Source of the DNA: Microbacterium halimionae
Lineage (GTDB): Bacteria > Actinomycetota > Actinomycetes > Actinomycetales > Microbacteriaceae
Assembly: GCF_011761265.1 (NCBI RefSeq)
Contig: NZ_JAAOZB010000001.1
Location: 310,001-374,000 of the forward strand
Reading direction: 5' to 3'
Length of the DNA stretch: 64,000 bases
Positions 24,720 to 33,555 of this stretch are shown here, one piece after another. A program made the position numbers and the translations under genes. Every line of letters starts with the position of its first letter. The first letter of the stretch is position 1. The notes under the pieces were generated by a model. That model did no database searches and was not told the origin of the DNA. It was given only the letters and a program-made list of their open reading frames with translations.

Positions 24720-25720
24720 GGTGCGAGGTCAGCCGCTCCACGTTCGAGCAACCGACGTGCGACATCTTCTCCGACGCCGCGGGCTCTCGCGTCGGATGTT
24801 GCGCCGTCGGCAGCTTCTGCACCATCGCCACTGCCTGATTTTCGAGCATACCCCGACCCGAGAGGCGTCGTTTCGTCAAGGCCGATGCTTTTTTTGCCAT
24901 CGAGCGCATAAACCATGGCGTTCAGCCGCACCTCGTCGCCATCAAGCGTCGCGTGCACTCCCACCGGTGCATGACAGCCAGCATCCAGGCCCGCAAGAAC
25001 TGCACGCTCGGCGTCGACGGCGGCGCGGGTTTCGGCGTGGTCGAGTTCACCCAACGCTGCACGCAGATCTGACTGCGCGTCCACGCGGGTTTCGATGGCC
25101 AGGGCGCCCTGTCCCGGGGCCGTCGGCCACTCGTTGAGGTCGAGGTATTCGAGGTGCAATCCGTCTGTCACAGGGCGTCCATCGGCACCGAGGCGCGAGA
25201 TCCCCGCAGCGGCAAGAATCACAGCGTCAAGTTCGCCCGAGCGCACGCGTGAAAGCCGAGAGTCAACGTTGCCGCGAATATCTCTCACGTCGAGCTGTGG
25301 GTTGCTCGCGAGTGCTTGCGCGCGTCGGCGTGGTGAACCGGTGCCAACCGTTGCAGCAACGGGCAGGTCGTGAAGTTCTGTGCCGTCACGTGTGATGACG
25401 ACATCGCGAGCATCAACGCGCGAAGGAATAGCCGCGATCACGAGCCCGGGAGCCGGAGCGGTGGGTAGGTCTTTCAATGAGTGCACAAGCAGGTCGCACT
25501 CACCCGCGGCGAGTGCTTCGCGCAAGCGTGTCGCGAAGACGCCCTGCCCGCCGAGACTCGATAGTGACGCGCGGGAAACATCACCTTCGGAAGTGATCGG
25601 CACGAGCACGACGTCACGGCCCGATGCTGCCGAGAGTGCGTCAGCCACCTGCTGCGATTGCGCAGTTGCGAGTGCACTCCGCCGCGTTCCCAAGCGCCAC
25701 GGCGTGGGCGCTGACGTCAC
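24716..25720 (-). CDS. hemC: hydroxymethylbilane synthase (porphobilinogen deaminase)
   Basis: A 334-residue protein that polymerises four porphobilinogens. The cofactor-attaching cysteine is in LAGLDAGCHAPVGVHA; the start LGTRRSALATAQSQQVADAL, the LVHSLKDLPTAP block and the GTGSPRRRAQ block are conserved. The GTG start overlaps the chdC stop by four bases. The C-terminal about 30 residues (SGSGDGAEAADGATSDARAR) are a polar extension before a final short helix. Confidence 0.97.
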   Translation of the reverse strand: MTSAPTPWRLGTRRSALATAQSQQVADALSAASGRDVVLVPITSEGDVSRASLSSLGGQGVFATRLREALAAGECDLLVHSLKDLPTAPAPGLVIAAIPSRVDARDVVITRDGTELHDLPVAATVGTGSPRRRAQALASNPQLDVRDIRGNVDSRLSRVRSGELDAVILAAAGISRLGADGRPVTDGLHLEYLDLNEWPTAPGQGALAIETRVDAQSDLRAALGELDHAETRAAVDAERAVLAGLDAGCHAPVGVHATLDGDEVRLNAMVYALDGKKSIGLDETTPLGSGYARKSGSGDGAEAADGATSDARARGVGEDVARRLLERGAADLAP

Positions 25721-26427
25721 GCCAGAACCTCGGGGATGGCCTCGATTTCGATGCGACGACCCGTATAGAAGGGAACTTCTTCACGCACATGGCGGCGCGC
25801 TTCGGTGTAACGAAGGTCGCGCATCATGTCGACGAGATCGGTGAGCACGTCTGCTTCCATCGGTAGCAACCACTCGTAATCGCCGAGGGCGAAGCTTGCG
25901 ACGGTGTTCGCCGTCACTCCGGTGAACGCAGCACCCTTGCGGCCGTGCTCGGCAAGCATCTGACGACGCTCAGCCTCGGGAAGCAGGTACCACTCATAGC
26001 TGCGCACGAACGGGTAGAGACACAGCCACTCGCGTGCCGGCACGTCGCGCAAGAAACCGGGCACGTGGGCACGATTGAATTCGGCATCGCGGTGCACGCC
26101 CATGGCGTTCCACACCGGCAAAAGTGGGCGCAGCAACTCGGTGCGACGAAGGCGCCGCAAGTCGCGCTGTAGGTCTTCGGGGTTGGGGCCGTGCAGCCAC
26201 ACCATGAGATCAGCGTCGGCGCGAAGTCCGCTCACGTCGTAAAAGCCGCGAACGGTGACGCCACCCTGCTCAATGAGCGAGACGATGTCTTCGAGTTCGG
26301 TCGAGTCGGTCTCAACGACGGGGTGCTCCGGGTCGCGGCTGAAGATCGCCCACAGTGTGTACTGCGTACCGGGTCCTTCAGTGTTCGCTGCGGAATCTTC
26401 CCGGTGGTCGTAGTGCTCAGAAGCCAT
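25717..26427 (-). CDS. chdC: coproheme decarboxylase (HemQ type)
   Basis: A 236-residue protein of the chlorite-dismutase-like family. It converts iron coproporphyrin III to heme b, the last step of the coproporphyrin-dependent route in Gram-positives. The catalytic tyrosine lies in LCLYPFVRSYEWYLLPEAER; the proximal histidine probably falls in the following MLAEHGRKGAAF block. The ATG at 26427 follows GGTGAG and begins MASEHYD. It is the first gene of the tightly coupled chdC-hemC-hemD-hemB-hemL-fbiA run; an 80-base gap separates it from the envelope genes upstream. Confidence 0.94.
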   Translation of the reverse strand: MASEHYDHREDSAANTEGPGTQYTLWAIFSRDPEHPVVETDSTELEDIVSLIEQGGVTVRGFYDVSGLRADADLMVWLHGPNPEDLQRDLRRLRRTELLRPLLPVWNAMGVHRDAEFNRAHVPGFLRDVPAREWLCLYPFVRSYEWYLLPEAERRQMLAEHGRKGAAFTGVTANTVASFALGDYEWLLPMEADVLTDLVDMMRDLRYTEARRHVREEVPFYTGRRIEIEAIPEVLA

Positions 26428-26507
26428 ACTCACCAGTGTCTCTCTCCCTACGCGCGATACCAAACGGGCAGGATGCTGGGTACGCCCGTGTGGGTGTTAC
26501 TTCGTTT

Positions 26508-26810
26508 TCAGCGCAGGTAGATGCGGACTGCGCCCCACACCACAACACCGACCGCTGTTGCGAGCCCGACAGCTCCCACAACAGCAGCTGCAGGCTTGCG
26601 CTTCGCGAACGCACGCGCGCGCGTTCCTGCGCGATCAGCCGCGATTCCGGCTCGCTTAGGCAAGTTCGCCTTTTCTTCGATTGCTGACAGAGCTGCCTTC
26701 AGCTCGGCGCGCGCCTTTTCGACGGGATCAGTGATCCCAAGAGGAACTCCGGTACGCGGTACGGGAACCGGCGAGTTCGCCGACGATGCTCCCTGCAGAT
26801 TAGAACTCAT
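26508..26810 (-). CDS. DUF3618-type small membrane protein
   Basis: A 100-residue protein. Residues 27-55 (DPVEKARAELKAALSAIEEK) form a charged helix as in DUF3618 proteins, and a single membrane segment spans about 72-97, ending at the C-terminus with VWGAVRIYLR. It overlaps the preceding holin-like gene by 11 bases. With the next two genes it makes a three-gene envelope module often seen together in actinobacteria, here placed inside the heme gene cluster. The function is unknown. Confidence 0.8.
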   Translation of the reverse strand: MSSNLQGASSANSPVPVPRTGVPLGITDPVEKARAELKAALSAIEEKANLPKRAGIAADRAGTRARAFAKRKPAAAVVGAVGLATAVGVVVWGAVRIYLR

Positions 26811-27213
26811 CTGTGGCCTCCTTCACGGCACGCACATCTTCTGCGATCGATTGGCCGGGATTCTTCGCGCGCGAAATCTTGCGGAACTTCATCAGCCCGA
26901 GCAACGCAAGCACAGCAACGATCAAGATCATGACCACGAACACGACAAGCGCCGAGAGCCATGCGGGCCACCACGAGGCAAGGCCGATGATCACGAAGGC
27001 GCCGAGCGCGGGTACTGACCAGAAGAGAACGAAAAGCGCGGCAACGAACCACCCGGCGCCGATTCCGACATCTTTAGCGGTGCGCGTCACCCACGACTTT
27101 GCAGAATCAACTTCGGCAACCACAAGATTGCGCACGAGTTCGGGCACTTCACCCATAAGGGTGAGGAGGCCATCATCGGCGCGGTCGCGGAATCCACGAG
27201 GCGTCGTCATCAT
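26800..27213 (-). CDS. phage-holin-3-superfamily (DUF1469-like) membrane protein
   Basis: A 137-residue protein. An amphipathic N-terminal helix (LLTLMGEVPELVRNLVVAEV) is followed by two long hydrophobic segments at about 50-80 and 82-105 and a charged tail. This is the pattern of the actinobacterial holin-like family PF07332, which in chromosomes is not phage-related but is encoded with YtxH and DUF3618 proteins. It overlaps the YtxH-like gene by four bases and the DUF3618 gene by 11 bases. Confidence 0.83.
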   Translation of the reverse strand: MMTTPRGFRDRADDGLLTLMGEVPELVRNLVVAEVDSAKSWVTRTAKDVGIGAGWFVAALFVLFWSVPALGAFVIIGLASWWPAWLSALVVFVVMILIVAVLALLGLMKFRKISRAKNPGQSIAEDVRAVKEATDEF

Positions 27214-27599
27214 TTGCCGCCGTTGAGTTTCTCGTCGATGTCGTCGGCTGCTTTCTTCGCGGCAGCTTCAGCTTCTTCGGCCGTAACCGTCGCGGCATCT
27301 GCGATGTCACGCTTCGACTTCTGGGCTGCGGCAACTCCGGCATCGACACGATCACCGGCGCTGCCCTTCGCAGCAACTGCCTTGGTGATTTTGACGGCAC
27401 CGTCCCACAGCGCGTTCGGAACAGCCAGGGCTGCCGACGTGCCGAAATCCTTCACTTTGCTGACCTGGTTCTGTACCGGGTCAAGCTCCCATACTTTCTG
27501 GGCTTGGGTTTTAATCTGCTCGTACCGCTTGCGACCGGCACGGGTGCCGAGAACGTAGCCTGCGGCGAGTCCGACAACGAGTCCTACTTTGCCCCTCAT
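27210..27599 (-). CDS. YtxH-like envelope protein
   Basis: A 129-residue protein. The first 20 residues (MRGKVGLVVGLAAGYVLGTR) form a glycine-rich hydrophobic segment followed by AGRKRYEQI, the YtxH hallmark; the rest is an Ala/Lys-rich helix. The ATG follows GGAGACCCC. It is first in the three-gene envelope module, with a palindrome 28-42 bases upstream of the start that could be an operator. YtxH proteins are linked to general stress, but no precise role is known. Confidence 0.84.
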   Translation of the reverse strand: MRGKVGLVVGLAAGYVLGTRAGRKRYEQIKTQAQKVWELDPVQNQVSKVKDFGTSAALAVPNALWDGAVKITKAVAAKGSAGDRVDAGVAAAQKSKRDIADAATVTAEEAEAAAKKAADDIDEKLNGGK

Positions 27600-27626
27600 G
27601 GGGTCTCCTCACGCTCGGTGGAGGTG

Positions 27627-27641
27627 CTGGTGTCACACCAG
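27627..27641. promoter_or_regulatory. 15-base palindrome upstream of the YtxH-like gene, possible operator
   Basis: CTGGTGTCACACCAG is a perfect palindrome around a central base, in the 106-base gap between cgoX and the YtxH-like gene. A TTGTCA hexamer on the minus strand lies further upstream (about 27670s), so the palindrome would sit near the transcription start. The binding protein is unknown. Confidence 0.45.
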
Positions 27642-27705
27642 GCTATCGCCGTATTCCAAATCCGGCATCCGCTTGACAAACACCGGCTTGATTAAGACCA
27701 TCGCT

Positions 27706-29172
27706 TCACTCGTGTTGAGCGTGATGACCCCAAAGCGCGGCACGCCGCACCCGATCAGCTTCAGCGACAGCATCCGGCACGACCTGCGCAAGGCCTGTGC
27801 CCGAGAGCCATGCACCCACAGCGCCGAGCCCCGAGACCGCCCTGATGGCGCCACGCGCGGCTGCCACAGCTTCTGGTCGCCCGCGCGTTGCCGCGGGTTG
27901 CGACTGCACGTAGCCGTCGCGGTGCCAGCCCCGTACTCTCTGCGGATGCAGGGTAACACCCAAGAGAGCGGATGCCTCCGCCACAGCGAGCGCAACGGCA
28001 TCCGCGTCGTTCAGGTCTTTTGTCGCAGGCACTTCGCCCTGAGCGCCGAACGACACCCGCACAACGTGCGTGCCGGGTTCGGTGAGTGCGTCAAGCCATG
28101 GCCATTTCGCCGTCGAGTGTGTGAGCGCCTTCGCAACATGAGAATTCGGCACAGTGAGTACACCCGTGCCACGAGGGTGGGTGTCGAGGTCGGGGGCATC
28201 GATCACGAGCGTGATGAGTTCAATTTCAGGGGCAGCTGCCGTTTCTGCTTCGAGCGCCGAAACCACGGGAGACAGGAGCGCCCGCGCTTCGGGCTCAGTA
28301 ACAGCGACGATGACTGCGGCGAATTCCTCGGCACCCTCGGTTGCGGCACCGTCAGTGGTGAGACCCCAGCCGGTGGGTGTCTCGGCGAGAGCCGTGACCG
28401 ACGTGTCGACGCGGATGTCGACGCCGAGGTCAAGGAGTCGAGCACTCAGCGCCTCGACAAGACGAGTCATACCACCGGCGAGTCCCTGCACGGCACCGCC
28501 GGGTGCGCTCTGTCGACCGCCCACGAGGTCGGCAACAGCACCCGAAAGCGATCCGGTGCGGGTGAGCGCAGCATTCAACCCCGGGGCTGCGAGATCGACG
28601 TCGATGTCGTCTGGACGCGCGGAATAGACCCCGGTCGTGACGGGGGCCACCAAACGATCGAGCACACGCTGCCCCATACGCTTTCGCACAAGGTGACCGA
28701 GACTGCGGTCATGGCCGATCGTCAGTGGTGGTCGCAGTCGGTCGACATACGCACGCCAGGCCCCGCTCCACCCGAGAATGCGGCGCACGTCTTCGCGCCA
28801 TGGGTTATCCGGGATCCCCAATACACTGCCGCCCGGAAGGGGCGCGGCGCCCGCGGGGAGCCCGGCCACCCACGCACCGACAGGGTTCGGTGACGCCACG
28901 GCATCTGAGAGGTCGAGTTCGTCGATGAGCGCGCGCACGTGCCCGCCGCGCGTTGCGAAACTCTCGGCTCCCACATCCACAGTTAGTCCGGCGATGTCGG
29001 CAGATCGCAGCACTCCGCCAACGCGATCGGATGCCTCGAACACCGTGACGTGCAACCCCACCCGGGCGCACTCCATCGCCGCGACGAGACCCGAGATGCC
29101 GCCACCGACGACAGCTACTCGCGTGTGGCCCGCCTGCTCGGCGAGGTGCGCGAGGTCTTCGACGCCACTCAC
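27706..29172 (-). CDS. cgoX: coproporphyrinogen III oxidase (HemY/CgoX type)
   Basis: A 488-residue FAD protein. The dinucleotide-binding motif VAVVGGGISGLVAAMECAR lies near the N-terminus and a second FAD block (GVGAWLSGTGLAQVVPDAV-like: LGAVGAWLSGTGLAQVV) near the C-terminus. In bacteria with ChdC, this oxidase makes coproporphyrin III rather than protoporphyrin IX, so cgoX is the better name than hemY. The GTG at 29172 overlaps the hemE stop by four bases; the frame is open for another 50 codons upstream in a shadow of hemE. The ferrochelatase gene that often sits nearby is not in the window. Confidence 0.93.
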   Translation of the reverse strand: MSGVEDLAHLAEQAGHTRVAVVGGGISGLVAAMECARVGLHVTVFEASDRVGGVLRSADIAGLTVDVGAESFATRGGHVRALIDELDLSDAVASPNPVGAWVAGLPAGAAPLPGGSVLGIPDNPWREDVRRILGWSGAWRAYVDRLRPPLTIGHDRSLGHLVRKRMGQRVLDRLVAPVTTGVYSARPDDIDVDLAAPGLNAALTRTGSLSGAVADLVGGRQSAPGGAVQGLAGGMTRLVEALSARLLDLGVDIRVDTSVTALAETPTGWGLTTDGAATEGAEEFAAVIVAVTEPEARALLSPVVSALEAETAAAPEIELITLVIDAPDLDTHPRGTGVLTVPNSHVAKALTHSTAKWPWLDALTEPGTHVVRVSFGAQGEVPATKDLNDADAVALAVAEASALLGVTLHPQRVRGWHRDGYVQSQPAATRGRPEAVAAARGAIRAVSGLGAVGAWLSGTGLAQVVPDAVAEADRVRRAALWGHHAQHE

Positions 29173-30245
29173 ACGCCCGCCTCGTGTGCGAGAGCGACGA
29201 TGCGCGTCAACACCTCGGGGTCGGTGTCGGGAGGAACACCGTGACCGAGGTTCAAAATGTGTGCGCGCGCGACGCGGCCGCGGTTGATCACGTCGTGAAC
29301 ATGGGCTTCGAGCACCGGCCACGGCGCCTGGAGCAACGCGGGGTCGATGTTTCCCTGCACTGTGACGTCAGGGCCCAAAAGCTGCGCCGCTTCATCGAGC
29401 GGTGTGCGCCAGTCAACTCCCACGGCGTCAACGATGCCGCCAAGACGCATGTCAGTGAGGAACCGATCGGTGCCTACCCCGAAGTGGATGCGCGGGACGG
29501 TAACGCCTGCGAGAGCCGCGGTTGAGTGAGGTGCCACGAACGCACGATAATCAGCAACCGAGAGCGAGCCCGCCCACGAATCGAAGAGCTGCACGGCGCT
29601 GGCGCCGCCATCCGTTTGCGCTTTCAAGAACGCTGCCGACACTTCAGCGAGCCAACCAGCAAGTCGGTGCCAAGACTCGGGATCGGCATGCATCATGGCG
29701 CGGGCACGCAGGTGCTCTTTGGAAGGACCGCCCTCGACAAGGTACGCGGCGAGGGTGAAGGGGGCGCCGGCAAACCCGACGAGCGGAGTGTCTCCGAGTT
29801 CGCGGCAGACCATCGCAACGGCTTCGCGGATCGGCGCAGCGGCCGCCGCGACTTCTGCCGGGTCGACCATCGTGATGCGGTCGACATCTGCGGTGCTGCG
29901 GACGGGGTGTGCAAATACCGGTCCGCGGCCGGGCTCGATTTCTACCTCGATACCCGCAAGACGCAGCGGTACAACGATGTCACTAAAGAACACAGCGGCG
30001 TCGACACCGTGGCGGCGCACCGGCTGCAGCGTAATCTCAGCGGCAAGCTCAGGCTCAAGGCACACATCGAGCATGCGGGTACCGACTCGCAGCTCGCGGT
30101 ACTCCGGAAGCGAGCGGCCGGCCTGGCGCATAAACCACACGGGCAGGCGGTCGCTTCGTTCACCATGCAGCGCCCGAACGAGAGCGGATGCCGCGGGGCC
30201 CGTGGGCGCCACCTGGTCGAGGTCGTTCGAGATGTCACTGAGCAC
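29169..30245 (-). CDS. hemE: uroporphyrinogen decarboxylase
   Basis: A 358-residue protein that removes four carboxyls from uroporphyrinogen III to give coproporphyrinogen III. The signature blocks are LPVWFMRQAGRSLPEYR near residue 35, the FSDIVVPL block, the GFAGAPFTLAAYLVEG block, VQLFDSWAG and NLGHGVPPDTDPEVL near the C-terminus. It starts with GTG and is first in the minus-strand heme operon, with hemA divergent 77 bases away. Confidence 0.97.
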   Translation of the reverse strand: MLSDISNDLDQVAPTGPAASALVRALHGERSDRLPVWFMRQAGRSLPEYRELRVGTRMLDVCLEPELAAEITLQPVRRHGVDAAVFFSDIVVPLRLAGIEVEIEPGRGPVFAHPVRSTADVDRITMVDPAEVAAAAAPIREAVAMVCRELGDTPLVGFAGAPFTLAAYLVEGGPSKEHLRARAMMHADPESWHRLAGWLAEVSAAFLKAQTDGGASAVQLFDSWAGSLSVADYRAFVAPHSTAALAGVTVPRIHFGVGTDRFLTDMRLGGIVDAVGVDWRTPLDEAAQLLGPDVTVQGNIDPALLQAPWPVLEAHVHDVINRGRVARAHILNLGHGVPPDTDPEVLTRIVALAHEAGV

Positions 30246-30322
30246 GGCTCTATTCTCCCATTGCCCTCCCTGTGGGAGGCCTGACTCAGCCCCACTGCAT
30301 CAGGGGCGCATAGAATGTTCTG
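30246..30322. promoter_or_regulatory. divergent hemE/hemA promoter region
   Basis: A 77-base gap holding a perfect short hairpin, CCTCCC at 30265-30270 and GGGAGG at 30274-30279 with a three-base loop. It lies about 20 bases before the hemE start and could be an operator or an mRNA leader structure. No clear promoter hexamers could be assigned. Confidence 0.4.
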
Positions 30323-31648
30323 GTGCTGCTGTGTTTAAGCGCGAGTCATAAGACCGCCCCGTTCGAGCTCCTCGAACGATTGAGCACCCCCAGCACCTCT
30401 GTTGCTCCGCTTATCGCCGCCCACGGCGAGTGCGTGCAGGGCGCTGTTGTTGTGGCGACGTGCAATCGTTTCGAGGCGTACGTCGAGATGGACGAGCCTG
30501 TGACCGCAGCAGACGCTGTCGGCGTCGAAGCAGCGCTCGCTGCGATCGAATCGGCGACCTCGGTGACGATCGCGGAGCTTGAAGGTTCATACGAAGTTAT
30601 CACCGGGTCAGCGGTAGCCGAGCACCTTTTCTCCGTCGCATCAGGACTTGAGTCGGTTGTTGTCGGCGAGGGTGAGATCGCGGGCCAGGTGCGGCGCGCG
30701 CTGACCGAGGCACGTACCGACGGAACTACCTCCCCTGAGCTTGAGCGTCTCTTTCAGCGCGCTTCTGAAGCGCAGCGCGACGTGAAGAACTCAACGGCCC
30801 TCCAGCGCGCTGGGCGTTCACTCGTGCGTCTCGCGCTCGATTTGGCCGACAGTCGAATCATCGATTGGGCTGAGCTTCGCGTGCTGCTGGTCGGCACCGG
30901 CTCGTATGCCGCAGCAACTCTTGCGGCGCTTCGCGACCACGGCGCCGAAGACATCACCGTGCATTCTCCCTCTGGCCGCGCCGAGGCGTTCGCAACGAAG
31001 CACGGCATCGCGGCCGTCTCCCCCGAGCACTTCCCGCTGGCCGCAGCCCACGCAGACCTTGTCATCACGTGCACGAGTTCAGAGCTTCCTGTCGTGAACG
31101 CAGCTCTCCTCGGCGGTGCGGCCATTGCAGACACAGCAGCTGCAGCCGGATGCCCGGTGGACCATTCCGCGACCAGGCGCATCGTGATCGACCTCGGTCT
31201 TCCCCGAAACGTCGACGCTGATGTCGCAGAGCTCGCTGGAGTCGACCTGCTCGACCTCGAGACCATTCGCTTGCACGCGCCACTCGAAGAGCTGCAGGCG
31301 ACGGATGCCGCGCGAGATGTTGTGCGAAACGCTGCCGCTCGATTCAGCGTTGTCGGCGAGCGCCGCAGCATCACCCCCGCCGTTGTTGCGCTTCGAAGCC
31401 ATGTCTTCGGCGTGCTCGAGGGCGAGATCGCTCGTGCCCAGGGTCGCGGCGACGACGGCCGCACCGAACAGGCACTTCGACACCTCGTCGGCGTGCTGCT
31501 CCACAGCCCGACCGCCCGGGCCCACCAACTCGCTGAATCTGGTCGCGGTGATGACTTCATCGCCGGGCTCGACGCCGTGTTCGGTATCGAGCTGCCAGAC
31601 GCTGTCGCTATTGCAGACGACGAGCCTGAGGCATCCGCCACCGCTTGA
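30323..31648 (+). CDS. hemA: glutamyl-tRNA reductase
   Basis: A 441-residue protein that reduces glutamyl-tRNA(Glu) to glutamate-1-semialdehyde, the first step of the C5 heme route. The catalytic cysteine is in VVVATCNRFEAYVE near residue 50; LSASHKTAPFELLERLS at the start, SVVVGEGEIAGQVRRAL and the NADPH-binding VLLVGTGSYAAATLAAL blocks are typical. In VDLLDLETI the dimerisation part begins. It starts with GTG. Its 3' end overlaps the convergent DMT transporter gene by 41 bases. Confidence 0.96.
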   Translation: MLLCLSASHKTAPFELLERLSTPSTSVAPLIAAHGECVQGAVVVATCNRFEAYVEMDEPVTAADAVGVEAALAAIESATSVTIAELEGSYEVITGSAVAEHLFSVASGLESVVVGEGEIAGQVRRALTEARTDGTTSPELERLFQRASEAQRDVKNSTALQRAGRSLVRLALDLADSRIIDWAELRVLLVGTGSYAAATLAALRDHGAEDITVHSPSGRAEAFATKHGIAAVSPEHFPLAAAHADLVITCTSSELPVVNAALLGGAAIADTAAAAGCPVDHSATRRIVIDLGLPRNVDADVAELAGVDLLDLETIRLHAPLEELQATDAARDVVRNAAARFSVVGERRSITPAVVALRSHVFGVLEGEIARAQGRGDDGRTEQALRHLVGVLLHSPTARAHQLAESGRGDDFIAGLDAVFGIELPDAVAIADDEPEASATA

Positions 31649-32543
31649 TCTGGGCGAGTAAGCCCGTTGTGATGGCGACGCCCACGAGTAGTGCTCCACC
31701 ACCGACGAGTTCAGCGACCGTCGGAACTTCGTCTTGCACGAGCCAGGCAGCAAAAATCCCCACGACTGGAACCAGCATCGTGAACGGTACGACAGCCGAG
31801 GCCTGGTACTTGCCAAGCAGTGTGTTCCAGATGCCGTAGCCCACGAGGCTTGCAAGCCAGGCTGTATAGGCGGTTGAGAGCAACTGCGGCACGGTGAGGT
31901 GCGTGAGCGCGTAGCCGACGGCGCTCGGGCCGTCGAACAACATCGAAATCGCAAAGGCCGGAATAGGCACGACGAGCGCCGACCAGACAGTCATCGAGAG
32001 GCCAGCGAGCGGCGCCGGCGTGCCTCCGGGCGCGCTTCGCCCCACCCGGCGGGTGAGTACGTTGCCGATTGCCCACGCAGTCGCGGCCCCCACCGAACAC
32101 ATGAACGCCAACAGCGCCACGTCACCGCCCCGGCCGAATCCGATGATCAACAGGCCGAGGGCGCCCACCGAGATACCGATGAGCTGAATACGGGTCGGCA
32201 CTTCGTGCAGCGCCATCGCCGCGAACACGACAGTGAGCACGACCTGCCCCTGCACGACGAGAGATGCAAGCCCCGGCGGCATCCCGAGCGAAAGTGAAAT
32301 GTAGAGCATCGAGAATTGGGCGAGACTCAAAAAGAAGCCGATCGCAGCGATATCGCGCCAGCGCGCGGCAGGCTTCGGCACGAAGAAGATCGCGGGAATG
32401 ATGACAACCACGAAGCGGATCGCGAGAAAGAGAAGCGGCGGCATCCCCTCGAGACCCGCATCGATCACGACGAAGTTCATGCCCCAGATGAGGGCGACCA
32501 GGAGTGCGGCAAGCGTCGCGCGTAGGGGCATGTGTCTACTCAA
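31608..32543 (-). CDS. EamA/DMT family transporter
   Basis: A 311-residue membrane protein with about ten hydrophobic segments in two EamA repeats (first repeat from LAALLVALIWGMNFVVIDAG; second from AWAIGNVLTRRVGRSAPGG). These proteins export metabolites such as amino acids or purines. It is divergent from a LysR regulator, which probably controls it. The C-terminal 14 codons overlap the end of hemA on the other strand, unusual but consistent with both frames being full length. Confidence 0.92.
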   Translation of the reverse strand: MSRHMPLRATLAALLVALIWGMNFVVIDAGLEGMPPLLFLAIRFVVVIIPAIFFVPKPAARWRDIAAIGFFLSLAQFSMLYISLSLGMPPGLASLVVQGQVVLTVVFAAMALHEVPTRIQLIGISVGALGLLIIGFGRGGDVALLAFMCSVGAATAWAIGNVLTRRVGRSAPGGTPAPLAGLSMTVWSALVVPIPAFAISMLFDGPSAVGYALTHLTVPQLLSTAYTAWLASLVGYGIWNTLLGKYQASAVVPFTMLVPVVGIFAAWLVQDEVPTVAELVGGGALLVGVAITTGLLAQIKRWRMPQARRLQ

Positions 32544-32619
32544 GCGGTATTAAGCGTGTACGTCCAGCGCACGTTTATGCATGATTATCGGTGCCAAAAC
32601 TGCATGGTAGCGTGACGCC
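32544..32619. promoter_or_regulatory. divergent DMT transporter/LysR control region
   Basis: A 76-base gap between the two divergent genes. It is the most AT-rich short stretch nearby (GTTTATGCATGATTATCGG), as expected for overlapping promoters with a LysR-type binding site of the T-N11-A form. The exact site could not be fixed. Confidence 0.4.
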
Positions 32620-33543
32620 ATGATTGACCTCGACTCGATCGAATCGCTCATCGCTATCGAGCGCACCGGCACAGTGCACGCCGCAGCGAGCACTCTCGGC
32701 TTTACCGCTTCGGCCGTCTCGCAGCAGGTAAAGCGACTCGAGCGCGACCTCGGCGTGCGGCTACTCGAACGTGAGGGGCGCGGTGTTGTCTTGACCGCGG
32801 CCGGTCGCCGAGTCGCCGACGAAGGCCGCTCACTGCGCGTGCAGATCGAGACGCTCCGCTCGGGGCTCCACGACGCGGGAGACCGCCCGACGGGCACGAT
32901 TCGTTTGGGCGCCTTCGCCACCGGTGTGCGCGGACTCGTCCCCGAGCTCATCAGCCACGCCCACGAGAACGCGCCCGATCTTAGGGTCGTGATCGACGAG
33001 ATCGACCCGTGGGATGCCGTCGCCGCCGTCACCGCGGGCTCGCTCGATGTCGCACTCATCCACCACTGGGAGGGCGTGGGCATCACACTGCCGCCCAGCC
33101 TTCGAAGCGAAGAGCTGTTTCGAGACGTTGCCGATCTGCTGGTGCACCGTGACGACCCGGCCGCCTCACGCGACGCCGTGACTCCGCACGATGTGCACGA
33201 CCGCTCATGGGCGTGCACCCCAGACGGAACCATCTGCCACGACTGGTTTCGACACATGTTTCAAAACGAACCCCACACGCCCCACATCGACTACCGGTGC
33301 CTCGAGTTCGCGTCGCAAACGGCGTTGGTCGCGAGCGGACTCGCAGTGGCTCTCGTGCCACGGTTGGGGCGAGGCATCCTGCCCGACAACGTCGTGGCAG
33401 TGCCCGTGCATGAGCCGGTGCCCACTCGACCGGTCAGCCTCGCGTGGCGCGCCAGCATGACGAGCGCTCCGGCGGTGCGGTACCTCCGCAGCGCGCTGCG
33501 CGAGCTTTCGCCACAGCAGCACGAGCTGTCAGGCGCGAAGTGA
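32620..33543 (+). CDS. LysR family transcriptional regulator
   Basis: A 307-residue protein. The N-terminal winged helix-turn-helix covers residues about 3-62 (TVHAAASTLGFTASAVSQQV and LERDLGVRLLEREGRGVVLT), followed by the two-lobed effector domain starting TGTIRLGAFATGVRG. It is divergent from the DMT transporter gene and probably regulates it in response to the exported metabolite. The inducer cannot be told. Confidence 0.93.
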   Translation: MIDLDSIESLIAIERTGTVHAAASTLGFTASAVSQQVKRLERDLGVRLLEREGRGVVLTAAGRRVADEGRSLRVQIETLRSGLHDAGDRPTGTIRLGAFATGVRGLVPELISHAHENAPDLRVVIDEIDPWDAVAAVTAGSLDVALIHHWEGVGITLPPSLRSEELFRDVADLLVHRDDPAASRDAVTPHDVHDRSWACTPDGTICHDWFRHMFQNEPHTPHIDYRCLEFASQTALVASGLAVALVPRLGRGILPDNVVAVPVHEPVPTRPVSLAWRASMTSAPAVRYLRSALRELSPQQHELSGAK

Positions 33544-33555
33544 GAAACTGGCGGG

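Noticed and set aside
26800..27213. Holin-family protein as sign of a prophage
   Set aside because: The family is common in actinobacterial chromosomes next to YtxH and DUF3618 genes, and no other phage gene, integrase or attachment site is nearby.
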